Below are positions 41,283 through 50,257 of a stretch of DNA of 64,000 bases, piece after piece. Below the pieces are notes generated by a model, which had not been told where the DNA came from, did no database searches, and worked only from the letters and a program-made list of their open reading frames with translations. The DNA is from Pseudomonas sp. (GTDB lineage: Bacteria; Pseudomonadota; Gammaproteobacteria; Pseudomonadales; Pseudomonadaceae). Made by a program: the position numbers and the translations under genes. The DNA lies in contig JAUSOF010000093.1 of NCBI GenBank assembly GCA_030656145.1, positions 1-64,000 on the forward strand, in the 5' to 3' direction. How positions within the stretch are numbered: position 1 is the stretch's first letter; each line of letters begins with the position of its first letter.

Positions 41283-41367
41283 TAAGATTGCCGCCAGCGC
41301 GCTGCGGCAATCCATCGCAGTGCGGCTGCGTCACATGCGCCCCAGAGCAATGCTAGAGTCGCGCCCC

Positions 41368-41754
41368 ATGAAAATGACCCTTACTGACCGTCGCCTGCTG
41401 GCCTGGATGCTGTATTTCAGCGTGCTGTTCAGTGCGTTCGCCTGCAGTATCGGTCACGGACAGATGGCCGGCCTGCAGCTCAGTGGGTTGAGCAGCCAGT
41501 ACTGCTCGTTCGACGGCAACTTTGGCGCCGGTGCTGATCTGGAAGGTTCCGGTGTTGTTGCGCCCAATCCTGCCACCGGTTCCGGTTGCTCCCTGAGTTC
41601 CACCTTCAGCGCGATCATTCTGGCGGCGTTCTTCGGCCTGCTGGGCTTGCTGGCGCCCAGCCGCGCGCCACTGCTGACGTTCTTCTTCACCCCGCGACCT
41701 GTCCGCTACCTCTGGCCCTCGGCCAATCCCCGCGCATCCCCCGTTCTGGCTTGA
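41368..41754 (+). CDS. DUF2946 family protein
   Basis: A 128-residue protein with a signal or membrane segment (about residues 9-27, WMLYFSVLFSAFACSIGHG) and a second hydrophobic segment (about 82-98, FSAIILAAFFGLLGLLA). His25 and Met/Cys residues (HGQM, YCSFDG, GSGCSL) are candidate metal ligands. DUF2946 genes are found next to TonB receptors for copper or heme-like metals. Its start is uncertain (ATG 41350, 41368 or 41374). It lies 124 bases before the TonB receptor and could share its transcript. Element 2 sits directly upstream. Confidence 0.75.
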   Translation: MKMTLTDRRLLAWMLYFSVLFSAFACSIGHGQMAGLQLSGLSSQYCSFDGNFGAGADLEGSGVVAPNPATGSGCSLSSTFSAIILAAFFGLLGLLAPSRAPLLTFFFTPRPVRYLWPSANPRASPVLA

Positions 41755-41878
41755 GTTGCTGTTGCTGCGGCCGCATTTGCGGCCGCGCTATCACTTGAAA
41801 CCAGATAAAAAACTGCGTTTGTCGGTGCCCAAAGCCTGCATTTAGGCGGCACCCGATGGACCGAAATTGGGGAAGTCT

Positions 41879-43924
41879 ATGCGTCAGATATCCGTATTCA
41901 GCCTGTTGGCTGTCAGCATCAGCTTGGCCAGTTGCGCCTATGCCGAACAGCTCAAACTAGAAGACAGCACCATCGTCGGTCAGCAGCAGCCCGATGCCAC
42001 TGCGCCGACGATTGCCGAGAAGCGCGCCGAGTTTGCGCGGATTCCCGGTGGTGCCAGTGTCGTCGATGCCGAAACTTACAAGACCGGCCGCGCCAGCTCG
42101 CCGCAGGATGCTTTGGGCCAGGCCACTGGCGTGTATATCCAGTCGCGCTCCGGCGCCGAGGAATCGCGGCTGTCGATCCGTGGCTCGGGCCTGCAGCGCA
42201 CCTTCCACCAGCGCGGCATCTTGCTGATGCAGGACGGCGCGCCACTCAACCTGGCGGATGGCAGTGGTGACTTTCAGGCCATCGAGCCGATTGCCCTGGA
42301 CCATATCGAGGTCATGCGCGGCGCCAACGCCTGGCGCTATGGCGCTGCCAACCTGGGTGGTGCGATCAACTTTGTCACGCCCACCGGCAAGACCGCGCCC
42401 AAGGTGCAGCTGCGCACCGAAGCGGGCAGTTTCGATTACCAGCGCATCTTCGGGGCGGTTACTGAAGACTTTGGCGACTGGGATGCCTACCTGAGTTTCT
42501 CTGACTATTCCCAGGACGGTTTTCGCGATCACGCGCGCCAGGAGAACCAGCGCTATTTCGCCAATATCGGCGGGCGCATCAACGAGCGCTTGTCGACCCG
42601 CTTCTATATCAGCCACGTGGAAACCGATTCGGAAATCCCTGGCAGCCTGACCAAGGCGCAGCTGCGGCGTAACCCCGAGCAGGCCGCGCTGAGCACGGTG
42701 ACCGGCAATAACAAGCGCGACTTCACCCTCAACCGCATCGGTAATATCACCACCCTGCAACTGGACGGCGGGCACAGCCTGGAACTGTCGAGCTTCTACA
42801 GCGAGAAATCGCTGTGGCACCCCATCTTCCAGGTGCTGGAAGTTGACAGTGAAGATGTCGGCGTACGCCTGACCCACAAGTGGCAGAGCACGGATGGCTG
42901 GCGCTGGAGCGGTGGCGTGGAAGCGCTGCAAGGCCGTAACCAGGCAGAAAACTACGTTAACGTGCGCGGTAAACGCGGCAACCTGGTGGACCGCCAGGTG
43001 CAGACAGCGCGCAGCCTGAATGCCTTTACCGAGCTGGAGGTGCCGCTGGCCGAGGACTGGGCGCTGATCGGCGGCTTGACCTGGCTGCACAGCGAGCGCG
43101 ATATCGATGACAAGCTGAAAAGCAGCTTTAACTTCGTCGGGGTGCCGACGGGTTTCCAAGATGCGTCATTCAACCGTAGCTACAGCGCCCGGATTGGCCG
43201 GATCGGCCTGCGTCATGACCTGGCCGACGGTGTGCAGCTGTTTACTAACCTCAGCCAAAGTTACGAGCCGCCGACCTTTAGCGAGCTGACCGGGGGCGCC
43301 ATCGTCACCGAGAACGAGGCGCAGAAGGCCACCACCCTGGAAGCCGGTATGCGCCTCACCCAGGGCAATCTGGACCTGGACCTGGCGGTTTACCGCAGCG
43401 AAATTCGCGACGAGCTGCTGGGTTACGTCAACCCGCTGGCCCCGACCCAGGTCATCACCACCAACGCCGACCGCACCGTGCACCAGGGCATCGAGTTCGG
43501 TGGTGCCTGGCAGCTGGGTGAGGTGGTGTTGCGCGGTCAGTACCTGCTCAATGACTTCCGCTTCGACAACGACCCGGCCTACGGCAACAACCGCATTGCC
43601 GGCGTGCCGAGCCAGTTCCTCAAGGGTGAGGCGCTGTGGCAGCGCAATGGCTGGTATGCCGGCCCGACGGTCGAGTGGGTGCCGGTGCACTACGCCGCCG
43701 ACCACGCCGAGTCGCTGTATGCCGAAGCCTATGCGATCTGGGGGCTGAAGGGCGGTTATCGCCCACGTGAAGGTCTGGGCTTCTTTGTCGAAGGGCGCAA
43801 CCTCTCCGACAAGACCTATATCGCCACCACCGGCGTAGTCGCCAATGCCCGTGGCCAGGACGCCGCGCTGTTTATGCCGGGTGACGGTCGCAGCCTGTAT
43901 GTCGGCCTGGAGTGGAAGCTTTGA
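41879..43924 (+). CDS. TonB-dependent outer-membrane receptor
   Basis: A 681-residue receptor. A signal peptide (1-22, ending SCAYAEQ) precedes a plug (GRASSPQDALGQATGVYIQ, RGSGLQRTFHQRGILLMQDG, VMRGANAWRYGAANLGGAIN) and a beta barrel ending in YVGLEWKL with an aromatic penultimate strand. It belongs to the broad iron-complex/metal receptor group and not to the copper-receptor TIGR group of the second receptor. The linked PepSY-helix gene overlaps its stop. The ligand is unknown; a siderophore, heme or metal chelate is possible. The ATG at 41879 follows GGGGAAG. Confidence 0.88.
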   Translation: MRQISVFSLLAVSISLASCAYAEQLKLEDSTIVGQQQPDATAPTIAEKRAEFARIPGGASVVDAETYKTGRASSPQDALGQATGVYIQSRSGAEESRLSIRGSGLQRTFHQRGILLMQDGAPLNLADGSGDFQAIEPIALDHIEVMRGANAWRYGAANLGGAINFVTPTGKTAPKVQLRTEAGSFDYQRIFGAVTEDFGDWDAYLSFSDYSQDGFRDHARQENQRYFANIGGRINERLSTRFYISHVETDSEIPGSLTKAQLRRNPEQAALSTVTGNNKRDFTLNRIGNITTLQLDGGHSLELSSFYSEKSLWHPIFQVLEVDSEDVGVRLTHKWQSTDGWRWSGGVEALQGRNQAENYVNVRGKRGNLVDRQVQTARSLNAFTELEVPLAEDWALIGGLTWLHSERDIDDKLKSSFNFVGVPTGFQDASFNRSYSARIGRIGLRHDLADGVQLFTNLSQSYEPPTFSELTGGAIVTENEAQKATTLEAGMRLTQGNLDLDLAVYRSEIRDELLGYVNPLAPTQVITTNADRTVHQGIEFGGAWQLGEVVLRGQYLLNDFRFDNDPAYGNNRIAGVPSQFLKGEALWQRNGWYAGPTVEWVPVHYAADHAESLYAEAYAIWGLKGGYRPREGLGFFVEGRNLSDKTYIATTGVVANARGQDAALFMPGDGRSLYVGLEWKL

Positions 43925-45360
43925 CGGCGGCCCTGCAAGCACAAGAGCTACCGCGCCTGACCTGGCGCCAGCGCCTGCTGCGGCTGATGCCGTGGCACAA
44001 GCGCCTGGCGCTGCTGGCCTGCCTGGGCATCTTCAGCTGGGCGGGCAGCGGCATGCTGCACCCGCTGATGGGCTATCTGCAGCCGCGTCCGCAAACCATG
44101 GCCACACCGCAGCAGGTGTTGCCGCTGGATAACCTGCGCAGCCCTGCGCAGGTGCTCGGCGCTGCGGGTGTTACGCAAGTGCAGGGCTTGCGCCTGCTGG
44201 TACTGGACGCTGAGCCGTATTACCAGGCGCGTCTGGCCGGCGAGCTGCAGCCGCGTTATTGGCATGCACGCAGTGGTCAGGCAGTCGAGCTGGCCGGCCC
44301 TCATGCCGAAAGCCTGGCGCGGCATTACCTGGGCCGTGACGAGCCGCTGGCCTACGCCGGCAGCATCGAGCGGTTCACCGGTGAATACGCCTTTATCAAC
44401 CGCCTGCTGCCGGTGGCGCGGGTCGACACCCAGCGTGATGACTCGTTGCGCCTGTATGTCGACCTGTTCCATGACCGCCTCGGCACTCTGGTGGATGAGC
44501 GCAAGGCTTGGTTCAGCGCGTTCTTCCAGACCATGCACAGCTTTCGCTGGCTGGATGCGGCGGGCCCGTTGCGGCCGGTGCTGATGCTGGTGCTGCTGGC
44601 CTCAATTGTCTCGGCGACGCTGTTCGGTATCAGCCTGTTCGTTGCCCGTCGGCGTGCCCGCACCTTCAACCGCCGGCTGCACGGCTGGTGGGGGCTGGGG
44701 CTGGCAGTGGCGACCCTGAGCTTTGCCAGCAGCGGTGCCTGGCACCTGTTGCACAAGCAGGGCGCGCAGCCTTGGCCGGCACCCTTTGTACCGAGCTTTA
44801 ACGTGGCCGAGCTGGATAAGGCACCGGCGGCCGACTGGCTGCTGGCCGGTGAAGAGCTGTACATGCTCAGCCTGCTTGAACTCGACGGCAAGCCGATCTG
44901 GCGTGCCCAGGGGCAGCAGTTCGCCAGCATGCCCAGCCTGCACTACCTGGATGCTCAGGGCCGTGAACTGGGCAATGATACGCCACGCCGTTATACCCAG
45001 CAGCGCCTCGATCATTACGCCAAGGCCCTGGGGCTGGGTGAGGCGCAGGCGCTCACGCTGCAGCACAGCTTCGATCATGAGTACGGCTTCGTCTTCAAGC
45101 GTCTGCCGGTATTCAAAGCCAGCTATGCCGATGCGCACAACACCGCGCTGTTTATCGACCCGCTGGACGGTGCCCTGGCCAGCCGTGTGCAGGATGCCGA
45201 CCGCACGGAAGGCTGGACCTTCGCCTACCTGCACAAGTGGGAATTTCTCGCAGGCCTTGGCAATGGCTACAAGCACCTGCTGCTGGGCATCGTCGCGTTT
45301 GCCCATGTGCTGTTGGCGCTGGTGGGGCTGAGCTTGCTGCGCCGCGGGCAGCACCGATGA
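43921..45360 (+). CDS. PepSY-associated transmembrane protein (probable metal-chelate reductase)
   Basis: A 479-residue inner-membrane protein with about four helices (near 28-48, 215-240, 255-272 and 445-465). It matches the PepSY_TM group (PiuB-like), which often accompanies TonB receptors and is thought to reduce ferric or cupric chelates in the periplasm. The start is TTG at 43921, overlapping the receptor stop as TTGA, with GGAG eight bases upstream; a GTG at 43912 is the alternative. Conserved histidines (HKR near 24, HGWW near 254, HLL, HEYGF-like, HKW and HVL) could bind heme. It is translationally coupled to the receptor. Confidence 0.82.
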   Translation: MTAALQAQELPRLTWRQRLLRLMPWHKRLALLACLGIFSWAGSGMLHPLMGYLQPRPQTMATPQQVLPLDNLRSPAQVLGAAGVTQVQGLRLLVLDAEPYYQARLAGELQPRYWHARSGQAVELAGPHAESLARHYLGRDEPLAYAGSIERFTGEYAFINRLLPVARVDTQRDDSLRLYVDLFHDRLGTLVDERKAWFSAFFQTMHSFRWLDAAGPLRPVLMLVLLASIVSATLFGISLFVARRRARTFNRRLHGWWGLGLAVATLSFASSGAWHLLHKQGAQPWPAPFVPSFNVAELDKAPAADWLLAGEELYMLSLLELDGKPIWRAQGQQFASMPSLHYLDAQGRELGNDTPRRYTQQRLDHYAKALGLGEAQALTLQHSFDHEYGFVFKRLPVFKASYADAHNTALFIDPLDGALASRVQDADRTEGWTFAYLHKWEFLAGLGNGYKHLLLGIVAFAHVLLALVGLSLLRRGQHR

Positions 45361-45406
45361 ACCACTGCCGATCCATCACTATTTTTGGCCATGTCTGGAG
45401 CTGACT

Positions 45407-46786
45407 ATGCAGAAGCCAACAACGTCGAACATCTCGTTCTACAACCTGGCCTGGCGCTGGCATTTCTATGCCGGGCTGTTTGTGATTCCGTTTCTGATCC
45501 TGCTCTCGCTCACCGGCATCATCTACCTGTTCAAGCCGCAGCTGGATCAACTGATGTATGCCGAACTGCTGCAGGTCACGCCTGCTGAGCAGGCGATCTC
45601 GGCGGATCAGCAGCTGGCGTTGGTGCGCCAGGCGTATCCGCAGGCGAGCATCAGCCAGTACCTGCCGCCGGTAAACGCCGAGCGCAGTGCGCAGTTTGTG
45701 CTGGAGGCTGAGGGGCAGAGCCTCAATGTGTTTGTTGATCCTTACAGCGCCAGGATTCTCGGCAGCCAGGATGCGCAGCTCAATCTGCAGGCCATCGCCC
45801 GCCAGCTGCATGGCGACCTGATGGTCGGCACCCTGGGCGACCGCCTGATCGAACTGGCCGCCGGTTGGGGCATCGTGCTAGTGGTCTCGGGTTTGTACCT
45901 GTGGTGGCCGCGCGGGCGTTCCGGTGCAGGCGTGCTGTGGCCAAGGTTGAGTGCCCGTGGGCGGTTGTTGTGGCGTGACTTGCATGCGGTGACGGGCTTT
46001 TGGGGCTCGCTGCTGTTGCTGTTTATGCTGCTCACCGGCATGACCTGGACCGGCTTCTGGGGCGCCCAGTTTGCCGGCGCCTGGAACCACTTTCCTGCGG
46101 CGATGTGGGACGACGTGCCGCAGTCCGGCAAACTCACCGGCAGCCTGAACACCAGCAGCCAGCAGACCGTGGCCTGGGCGGTGGAAACCACGCCGCTGCC
46201 GGCTTCCGATCCACACGCCGCGCATAACGGCCATGCCACTGCCGAGAAACCTACCGCCCCGGCCAACCTGCTGCAGTACGTGGTCGACACCGCGGCTGAG
46301 CGCGGCGTACAGCCGGGTTACAGCATCACCCTGCCGAAAGGTGAAACCGGGGTGTACAGCATCGCCCTGTTCGCCGCCGACCCGCGTAATGACGCCACTC
46401 TGCATATCGATCAGTACAGCGGTACGGTGCTCGCCGATGTGCGCTGGAAAGATTACGGCGTGGTGGCAAAAACCGTGGAAACCGGGGTGATGTTGCATGA
46501 GGGCAAGCTGTTTGGCCTGGCCAACCAGTTGCTGATGCTCGCGGTCTGCCTGCTGGTGCTGCTGAGCGCGATCAGCGGCCTGATCATGTGGTGGCAACGC
46601 CGGCCGAGCGGCAAGCTCGGCGTACCACCGCTGCGCCACGACCTGCCGCGCTGGAAAACCGCGATGGTCATCATGTGCCTGCTTGGTGCGGCCTTCCCGC
46701 TGGTGGGCGCTTCCCTGTTGTTGATCTGGGCGCTGGACTGGCTGCTGCTCTCGCGTTTGCCTGGGCAGCGCCTGGCCAACGGCTGA
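45407..46786 (+). CDS. PepSY domain-containing membrane protein
   Basis: A 459-residue protein of the PepSY_TM/PiuB family with four helices: about 15-37 (WHFYAGLFVIPFLILLSLTG), 145-165, 190-212 and 370-388, plus 415-445. Paired histidines at helix ends (AWRWHFYAG, RDLHAVTG) could hold heme. The His-rich loop PHAAHNGHATAEK (about 270-282) is a likely metal-binding stretch. GGAG precedes the ATG by seven bases, and the gene follows the previous PepSY gene after 46 bases. It likely acts with the TonB receptor and copper chaperone in reduction of the imported metal, by context. Confidence 0.85.
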   Translation: MQKPTTSNISFYNLAWRWHFYAGLFVIPFLILLSLTGIIYLFKPQLDQLMYAELLQVTPAEQAISADQQLALVRQAYPQASISQYLPPVNAERSAQFVLEAEGQSLNVFVDPYSARILGSQDAQLNLQAIARQLHGDLMVGTLGDRLIELAAGWGIVLVVSGLYLWWPRGRSGAGVLWPRLSARGRLLWRDLHAVTGFWGSLLLLFMLLTGMTWTGFWGAQFAGAWNHFPAAMWDDVPQSGKLTGSLNTSSQQTVAWAVETTPLPASDPHAAHNGHATAEKPTAPANLLQYVVDTAAERGVQPGYSITLPKGETGVYSIALFAADPRNDATLHIDQYSGTVLADVRWKDYGVVAKTVETGVMLHEGKLFGLANQLLMLAVCLLVLLSAISGLIMWWQRRPSGKLGVPPLRHDLPRWKTAMVIMCLLGAAFPLVGASLLLIWALDWLLLSRLPGQRLANG

Positions 46787-46875
46787 ATGGAATAACCGGC
46801 GCGGGCTTGGCCCGCGCCAAGGCTTCGCGTTACAACACTTGTCATGGACAGTCAGTCCACCATCGGAGGAACACC

Positions 46876-47358
46876 ATGTTGTTGAAAAAGACCCTGCTGA
46901 TTGCCGCTCTGCTGAGCCCGAGCCTGTTTGCCAATGCCCACGAATACACCGCAGGCGAGCTGCATATCGCACACCCTTGGTCGCGGGAGATGCCGGCCGT
47001 AGCGCCGACGGCGGCCGTTTATTTTGTGGTGCACAACAAGGGCGCCGAGGCTGATCGCCTGCTCAGCGCCAGCACGCCGGTGGCCGGCAAGGCCGAGCTG
47101 CACGAGCATATTCATGCTGATGGCCTGATGAAGATGCAACAGGTACAGAACGTGGCGATTCCTGCCGGTGGCGAAGTGAAATTCGAGCCGATGGGTTACC
47201 ACGTCATGCTGTTCAACCTGAAGCAGCAGGCCAAGGATGGTGAGCGTTTCCCGCTGACCCTGACCTTCGAAAAAGCCGGTGCGGTCGAAGTGGAAATCGC
47301 CGTACACAAGGACGCCCCTGCCGGTGAGAAGACCCATGGCGAAGGCCACGCGCACTAA
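46876..47358 (+). CDS. Periplasmic copper chaperone PCu(A)C
   Basis: A 160-residue secreted cupredoxin-like protein. The signal peptide ends at LFANAHEYT (about residue 22). The copper motif H-X10-M-X21-H-X-M is visible in the region EHIHADGLMKMQQVQ and later MGYHVML, and the His-rich tail EKTHGEGHAH adds ligands. PCu(A)C delivers Cu(I) to cytochrome oxidase or to other periplasmic targets. Here the neighbours are an OprC receptor and a PepSY protein, so it may store or carry copper brought in by OprC. GGAGGA precedes the ATG. Confidence 0.92.
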   Translation: MLLKKTLLIAALLSPSLFANAHEYTAGELHIAHPWSREMPAVAPTAAVYFVVHNKGAEADRLLSASTPVAGKAELHEHIHADGLMKMQQVQNVAIPAGGEVKFEPMGYHVMLFNLKQQAKDGERFPLTLTFEKAGAVEVEIAVHKDAPAGEKTHGEGHAH

Positions 47359-47371
47359 TCTGCGCACCCAG

Positions 47372-47399
47372 CCCCGCTGCGTTGTGGCGGGGTTGCTGT
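47372..47399 (+). terminator. Probable terminator after PCu(A)C
   Basis: CCCCGC, a nine-base loop, then GCGGGG followed by TTGCTGTTGTT. A short GC stem with a T-rich tail. Confidence 0.6.
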
Positions 47400-47403
47400 T
47401 GTT

Positions 47404-47418
47404 CGGTGATGTTCACCG
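47404..47418. promoter_or_regulatory. Perfect 6-3-6 palindrome upstream of DUF2946-oprC
   Basis: CGGTGA, TGT, TCACCG. It is placed 71 bases before the DUF2946 gene that leads into oprC, where an operator is expected. The binding factor is not known. Confidence 0.4.
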
Positions 47419-47489
47419 TCATTGATTTGCATCAGCCGTCCTGCTCAGGCCATTAGTCATACTCGGCGCAGGATTCTTGAGTTGCCGTA

Positions 47490-47861
47490 ATGCCCCGCAA
47501 TCGTTCCTTTACTGCCGATTACCGCGCGAGCTGGCTGGCCCTGTTGGCCATGCTGTTGCTCAGTGTCGGGCCGTTGCTGTCGCAGCTCACTGCGCCGGCT
47601 GAACCGGCCTGGCTGACGGAACTGGCCTGCGGGGAGCATGTCGGTAGCCATGACAACCCGCTGGATCACGACGCGCTGTGGGCCAAGTGCGGCTATTGCA
47701 CCCTGTTGCTCAACAGCCCGGCCACTGGTTGTGCCAGCCCGACGCTGGCGCTGACCGCCGCTATACCCGCTGACCGGCATGCCGCGCCGGTGCGCAGCGG
47801 CGTTGCCCGCTCGGCCATCTTCCCCGGTTCGCGCAGCCGCGCACCGCCTGCCTATTCCTGA
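47490..47861 (+). CDS. DUF2946 family protein (OprC-linked)
   Basis: A 123-residue protein with one N-terminal hydrophobic segment (about 14-31, LALLAMLLLSVGPLLSQL). The central part has likely metal ligands: CGEHVGSHDNPLDHDALWAKC, then GYCTLLLNSP, with His and Cys clustered, as in DUF2946 proteins near copper receptors. The gene precedes oprC by 76 bases and shares its orientation. It is a second DUF2946 paralogue, distinct from the one at 41368. No known reaction; metal sensing or periplasmic handling is possible by context. Confidence 0.8.
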   Translation: MPRNRSFTADYRASWLALLAMLLLSVGPLLSQLTAPAEPAWLTELACGEHVGSHDNPLDHDALWAKCGYCTLLLNSPATGCASPTLALTAAIPADRHAAPVRSGVARSAIFPGSRSRAPPAYS

Positions 47862-47937
47862 TCGCCATTGCCCTGTTGCTGGTGCCGCGTATGCGGTGCT
47901 GGCCATTCCCTGGTTTTGTCTTGATTCTGGAATAGTC

Positions 47938-50034
47938 ATGTCTACTCGTTCGCTTTTGATCAGCGCTGCACCCTTTCGTCTGGCGCCACTGTGCGTCGGC
48001 CTGCTGTTGGCCACTCAGGCGCATGCCGCGCAAACCACCGAACACGACCCGGAACACCACGCGCTGCAATTGCCGCCAACGGTGGTCACCGCCGTGCAGC
48101 AAAGCTCGCCACTGACTGTAGTGGCCGACCCCAAGGACCCGCGCCAGCCGGTGCCGGCCAGCGACGCCGCCGATTATCTGAAGACCATTCCCGGTTTCTC
48201 CGCGATTCGCAGCGGCGGCAGCAACAGTGATCCCGTGCTGCGCGGCATGTTCGGTTCGCGCTTATTGCTGCTCACCGACGGCGGGCAGATGCTCGGCGCC
48301 TGCCCGGGCCGGATGGATGCACCCAGCTCGTATATCTCGCCGGAAACCTTTGACCTGCTGACCGTGACCAAAGGCCCGCAAACGGTGATCTGGGGGGCGG
48401 GCGCTTCGGCCGGTGTGGTGCGTTTTGATCGCGAGCCAGAGCGTTTCGGCGAGCTGGGCGCGCGCCTGCATGCCAGCGTGCTGGCCGGCTCCAACGGCCG
48501 TTTCGACCAGACCCTGGATGGCGCTGTGGGCGGCGAGCAGGGTTACCTGCGGGTGACCGGCAACCGCTCGCATTCGGACGATTACGCCAACGGTAACGGC
48601 GACACCATCCCCTCGCGTTGGGACAAATGGAACGGCGACGTAGCCCTGGGTTGGACGCCGGATGCCGATACGCTGATTGAGATCACCGCCGGCCGTGGTG
48701 ATGGCGAAGCGCGCTACGGCGGCCGCAGCATGGACGGTACCCAGTTCCAGCGCGAAAGCCTGGGCCTGCGCGTGGAGCGCAGCAACCTCGGTGGCGTGCT
48801 GGATAAGGTCGAGGCCAAGGTTTACTACAACTATGCCGACCACATCATGGACAACTTCCGCCTGCGTGTGCCTGACCCGACCAGCATGATGGCCGGCCCG
48901 ATGGCGGCTCAGGTTGACCGCCGCACCCTGGGCGCGCGCCTGGCCGCCACCTGGAAGTGGCAGGATGTTGAGCTGATCACCGGCGTCGATGCCCAGCGCA
49001 GCGAGCACCGCCAGCGCGTTTCCGGCGGCGGCATGATGGGCATGCCCTATGTCGATGCTGATCGCTTCCCCTGGAACAAGGACGCGCTGATGCACAACTA
49101 CGGCGCGTTCGCCGAGGCCACCTGGAGCCTGGACGAGCGTGATCGACTGATCTCCGGTGCGCGTCTGGATCGTGCTTCGGCCAAGGATTACCGGGCAAAC
49201 TTCAGCGACATGATGGGCATGACCACGCCCAATCCGACGGCGGGCGAAACCCGCGCCGACACTCTACCGAGTGGTTTCGTGCGCTACGAGCATGACCTGT
49301 CCGGCTCGCCGACCACCCTCTATGCCGGCATCGGCCATGTGCAGCGTTTCCCTGACTACTGGGAGCTGTTCTCCGCCGGGCTCAACGGGCCGGCTGGCGC
49401 AGACAACGCCTTCGACGGCATCAAGCCGGAGAAGACCACCCAGCTGGATATCGGTATCCAGTACAAGGGTGACGCCCTGCAGGCCTGGGCCTCGGCCTAT
49501 GTCGGCCAGGTGCGTGACTACATCCTGTTTGACTACCGCGGCATGAGCACCCAGGCCGACAACGTCGACGCGCGCATCATGGGCGGCGAGTTGGGTGTGG
49601 CGTATGACCTGACGACCAACTGGAAAACCGATGCCACCCTGGCCTATGCCTGGGGCAAGAACAGCAGTGACGGCGAAGCACTGCCGCAGATGCCGCCGCT
49701 GGAAGCGCGCCTGGGCCTGACCTATCAGCGCGACGACTGGAGCGTCGGCGGCCTGTGGCGGGTGGTCGATGGCCAGGGCCGCATTGCGGATGGACGCGGC
49801 AACGTGGTGGGGCAGGACTTTGGCGACAGTGCCGGTTTCGGCGTGCTCTCGCTCAACGGCGCCTACCGCGTCAGTGAGCAGGTCAAGCTCAGTGCCGGTG
49901 TGGATAACCTGCTCGACAAGCAATACGCCGAGCACCTGAATCTGGGCGGTGATTCCGGTTTCGGCTTCCCAGCTGAAACTCGGATCGACGAGCCAGGCCG
50001 GACGTTGTGGGCCAAGGTCGATTTCGACTTCTGA
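47938..50034 (+). CDS. oprC: TonB-dependent copper receptor OprC
   Basis: A 698-residue outer-membrane receptor of the TonB-copper group. A signal peptide (1-30) precedes PPTVVTAV (TonB-box-like), a plug with LRGMFGSRLLLLTDGGQMLG, and the barrel. The copper site known from P. aeruginosa OprC, CxxxM plus HxM, is present: Cys122-Pro-Gly-Arg-Met126 and His302-Ile-Met304. VTKGPQTVIWGAGASAGVV is typical of the family. It imports Cu(I)/Cu(II) and in P. aeruginosa is repressed by copper. The many Met clusters (GGGMMGMPY, MMGMTTP) support copper handling. A palindromic repeat follows the stop. Confidence 0.95.
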   Translation: MSTRSLLISAAPFRLAPLCVGLLLATQAHAAQTTEHDPEHHALQLPPTVVTAVQQSSPLTVVADPKDPRQPVPASDAADYLKTIPGFSAIRSGGSNSDPVLRGMFGSRLLLLTDGGQMLGACPGRMDAPSSYISPETFDLLTVTKGPQTVIWGAGASAGVVRFDREPERFGELGARLHASVLAGSNGRFDQTLDGAVGGEQGYLRVTGNRSHSDDYANGNGDTIPSRWDKWNGDVALGWTPDADTLIEITAGRGDGEARYGGRSMDGTQFQRESLGLRVERSNLGGVLDKVEAKVYYNYADHIMDNFRLRVPDPTSMMAGPMAAQVDRRTLGARLAATWKWQDVELITGVDAQRSEHRQRVSGGGMMGMPYVDADRFPWNKDALMHNYGAFAEATWSLDERDRLISGARLDRASAKDYRANFSDMMGMTTPNPTAGETRADTLPSGFVRYEHDLSGSPTTLYAGIGHVQRFPDYWELFSAGLNGPAGADNAFDGIKPEKTTQLDIGIQYKGDALQAWASAYVGQVRDYILFDYRGMSTQADNVDARIMGGELGVAYDLTTNWKTDATLAYAWGKNSSDGEALPQMPPLEARLGLTYQRDDWSVGGLWRVVDGQGRIADGRGNVVGQDFGDSAGFGVLSLNGAYRVSEQVKLSAGVDNLLDKQYAEHLNLGGDSGFGFPAETRIDEPGRTLWAKVDFDF

Positions 50035-50045
50035 TGTGTCCAGTT

Positions 50046-50067
50046 GTGGGAGGGGCTTTAGCCGCGA
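50046..50067. repeat. Single repeat unit GTGGGAGGGGCTTTAGCCGCGA family
   Basis: GTGGGAGGGGCTTTAGCCGC plus GA, one orientation, followed by a partly matching inverse (CTCCAGTCCCTCCC). Complete inverted pairs of the unit lie at 51069-51126 and 53399-53454. Confidence 0.75.
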
Positions 50068-50106
50068 CTGACAAGGCTCCAGTCCCTCCCTGCGACTATT
50101 GGATTC

Positions 50107-50166
50107 GTAGCCCGGATGTAATCCGGGAGTTGCCCTGCCGACCTCCCCGGATTGCATCCGGGCTAC
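50107..50166. repeat. Palindromic repeat pair (GTAGCCCGGATG family)
   Basis: GTAGCCCGGATGTAATCCGGG and the inverse CCCGGATTGCATCCGGGCTAC, located after oprC. The unit at 2515-2571 has the same structure. Confidence 0.82.
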
Positions 50167-50257
50167 GATTTTGCGTGCGCTAATAGAGTCTTAAGGTTCA
50201 GGCGCGAAAGTAGTCCCCGCAGACACACTTTCTCCCTGCACCGAAGAGGACTACATC

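Noticed and set aside
41221..41367. An N-terminal extension of the DUF2946 protein starting inside element 2
   Set aside because: The extra residues have no family resemblance and part of the reading lies in the MITE-like element; the ATG at 41368 gives a normal signal/membrane N-terminus.
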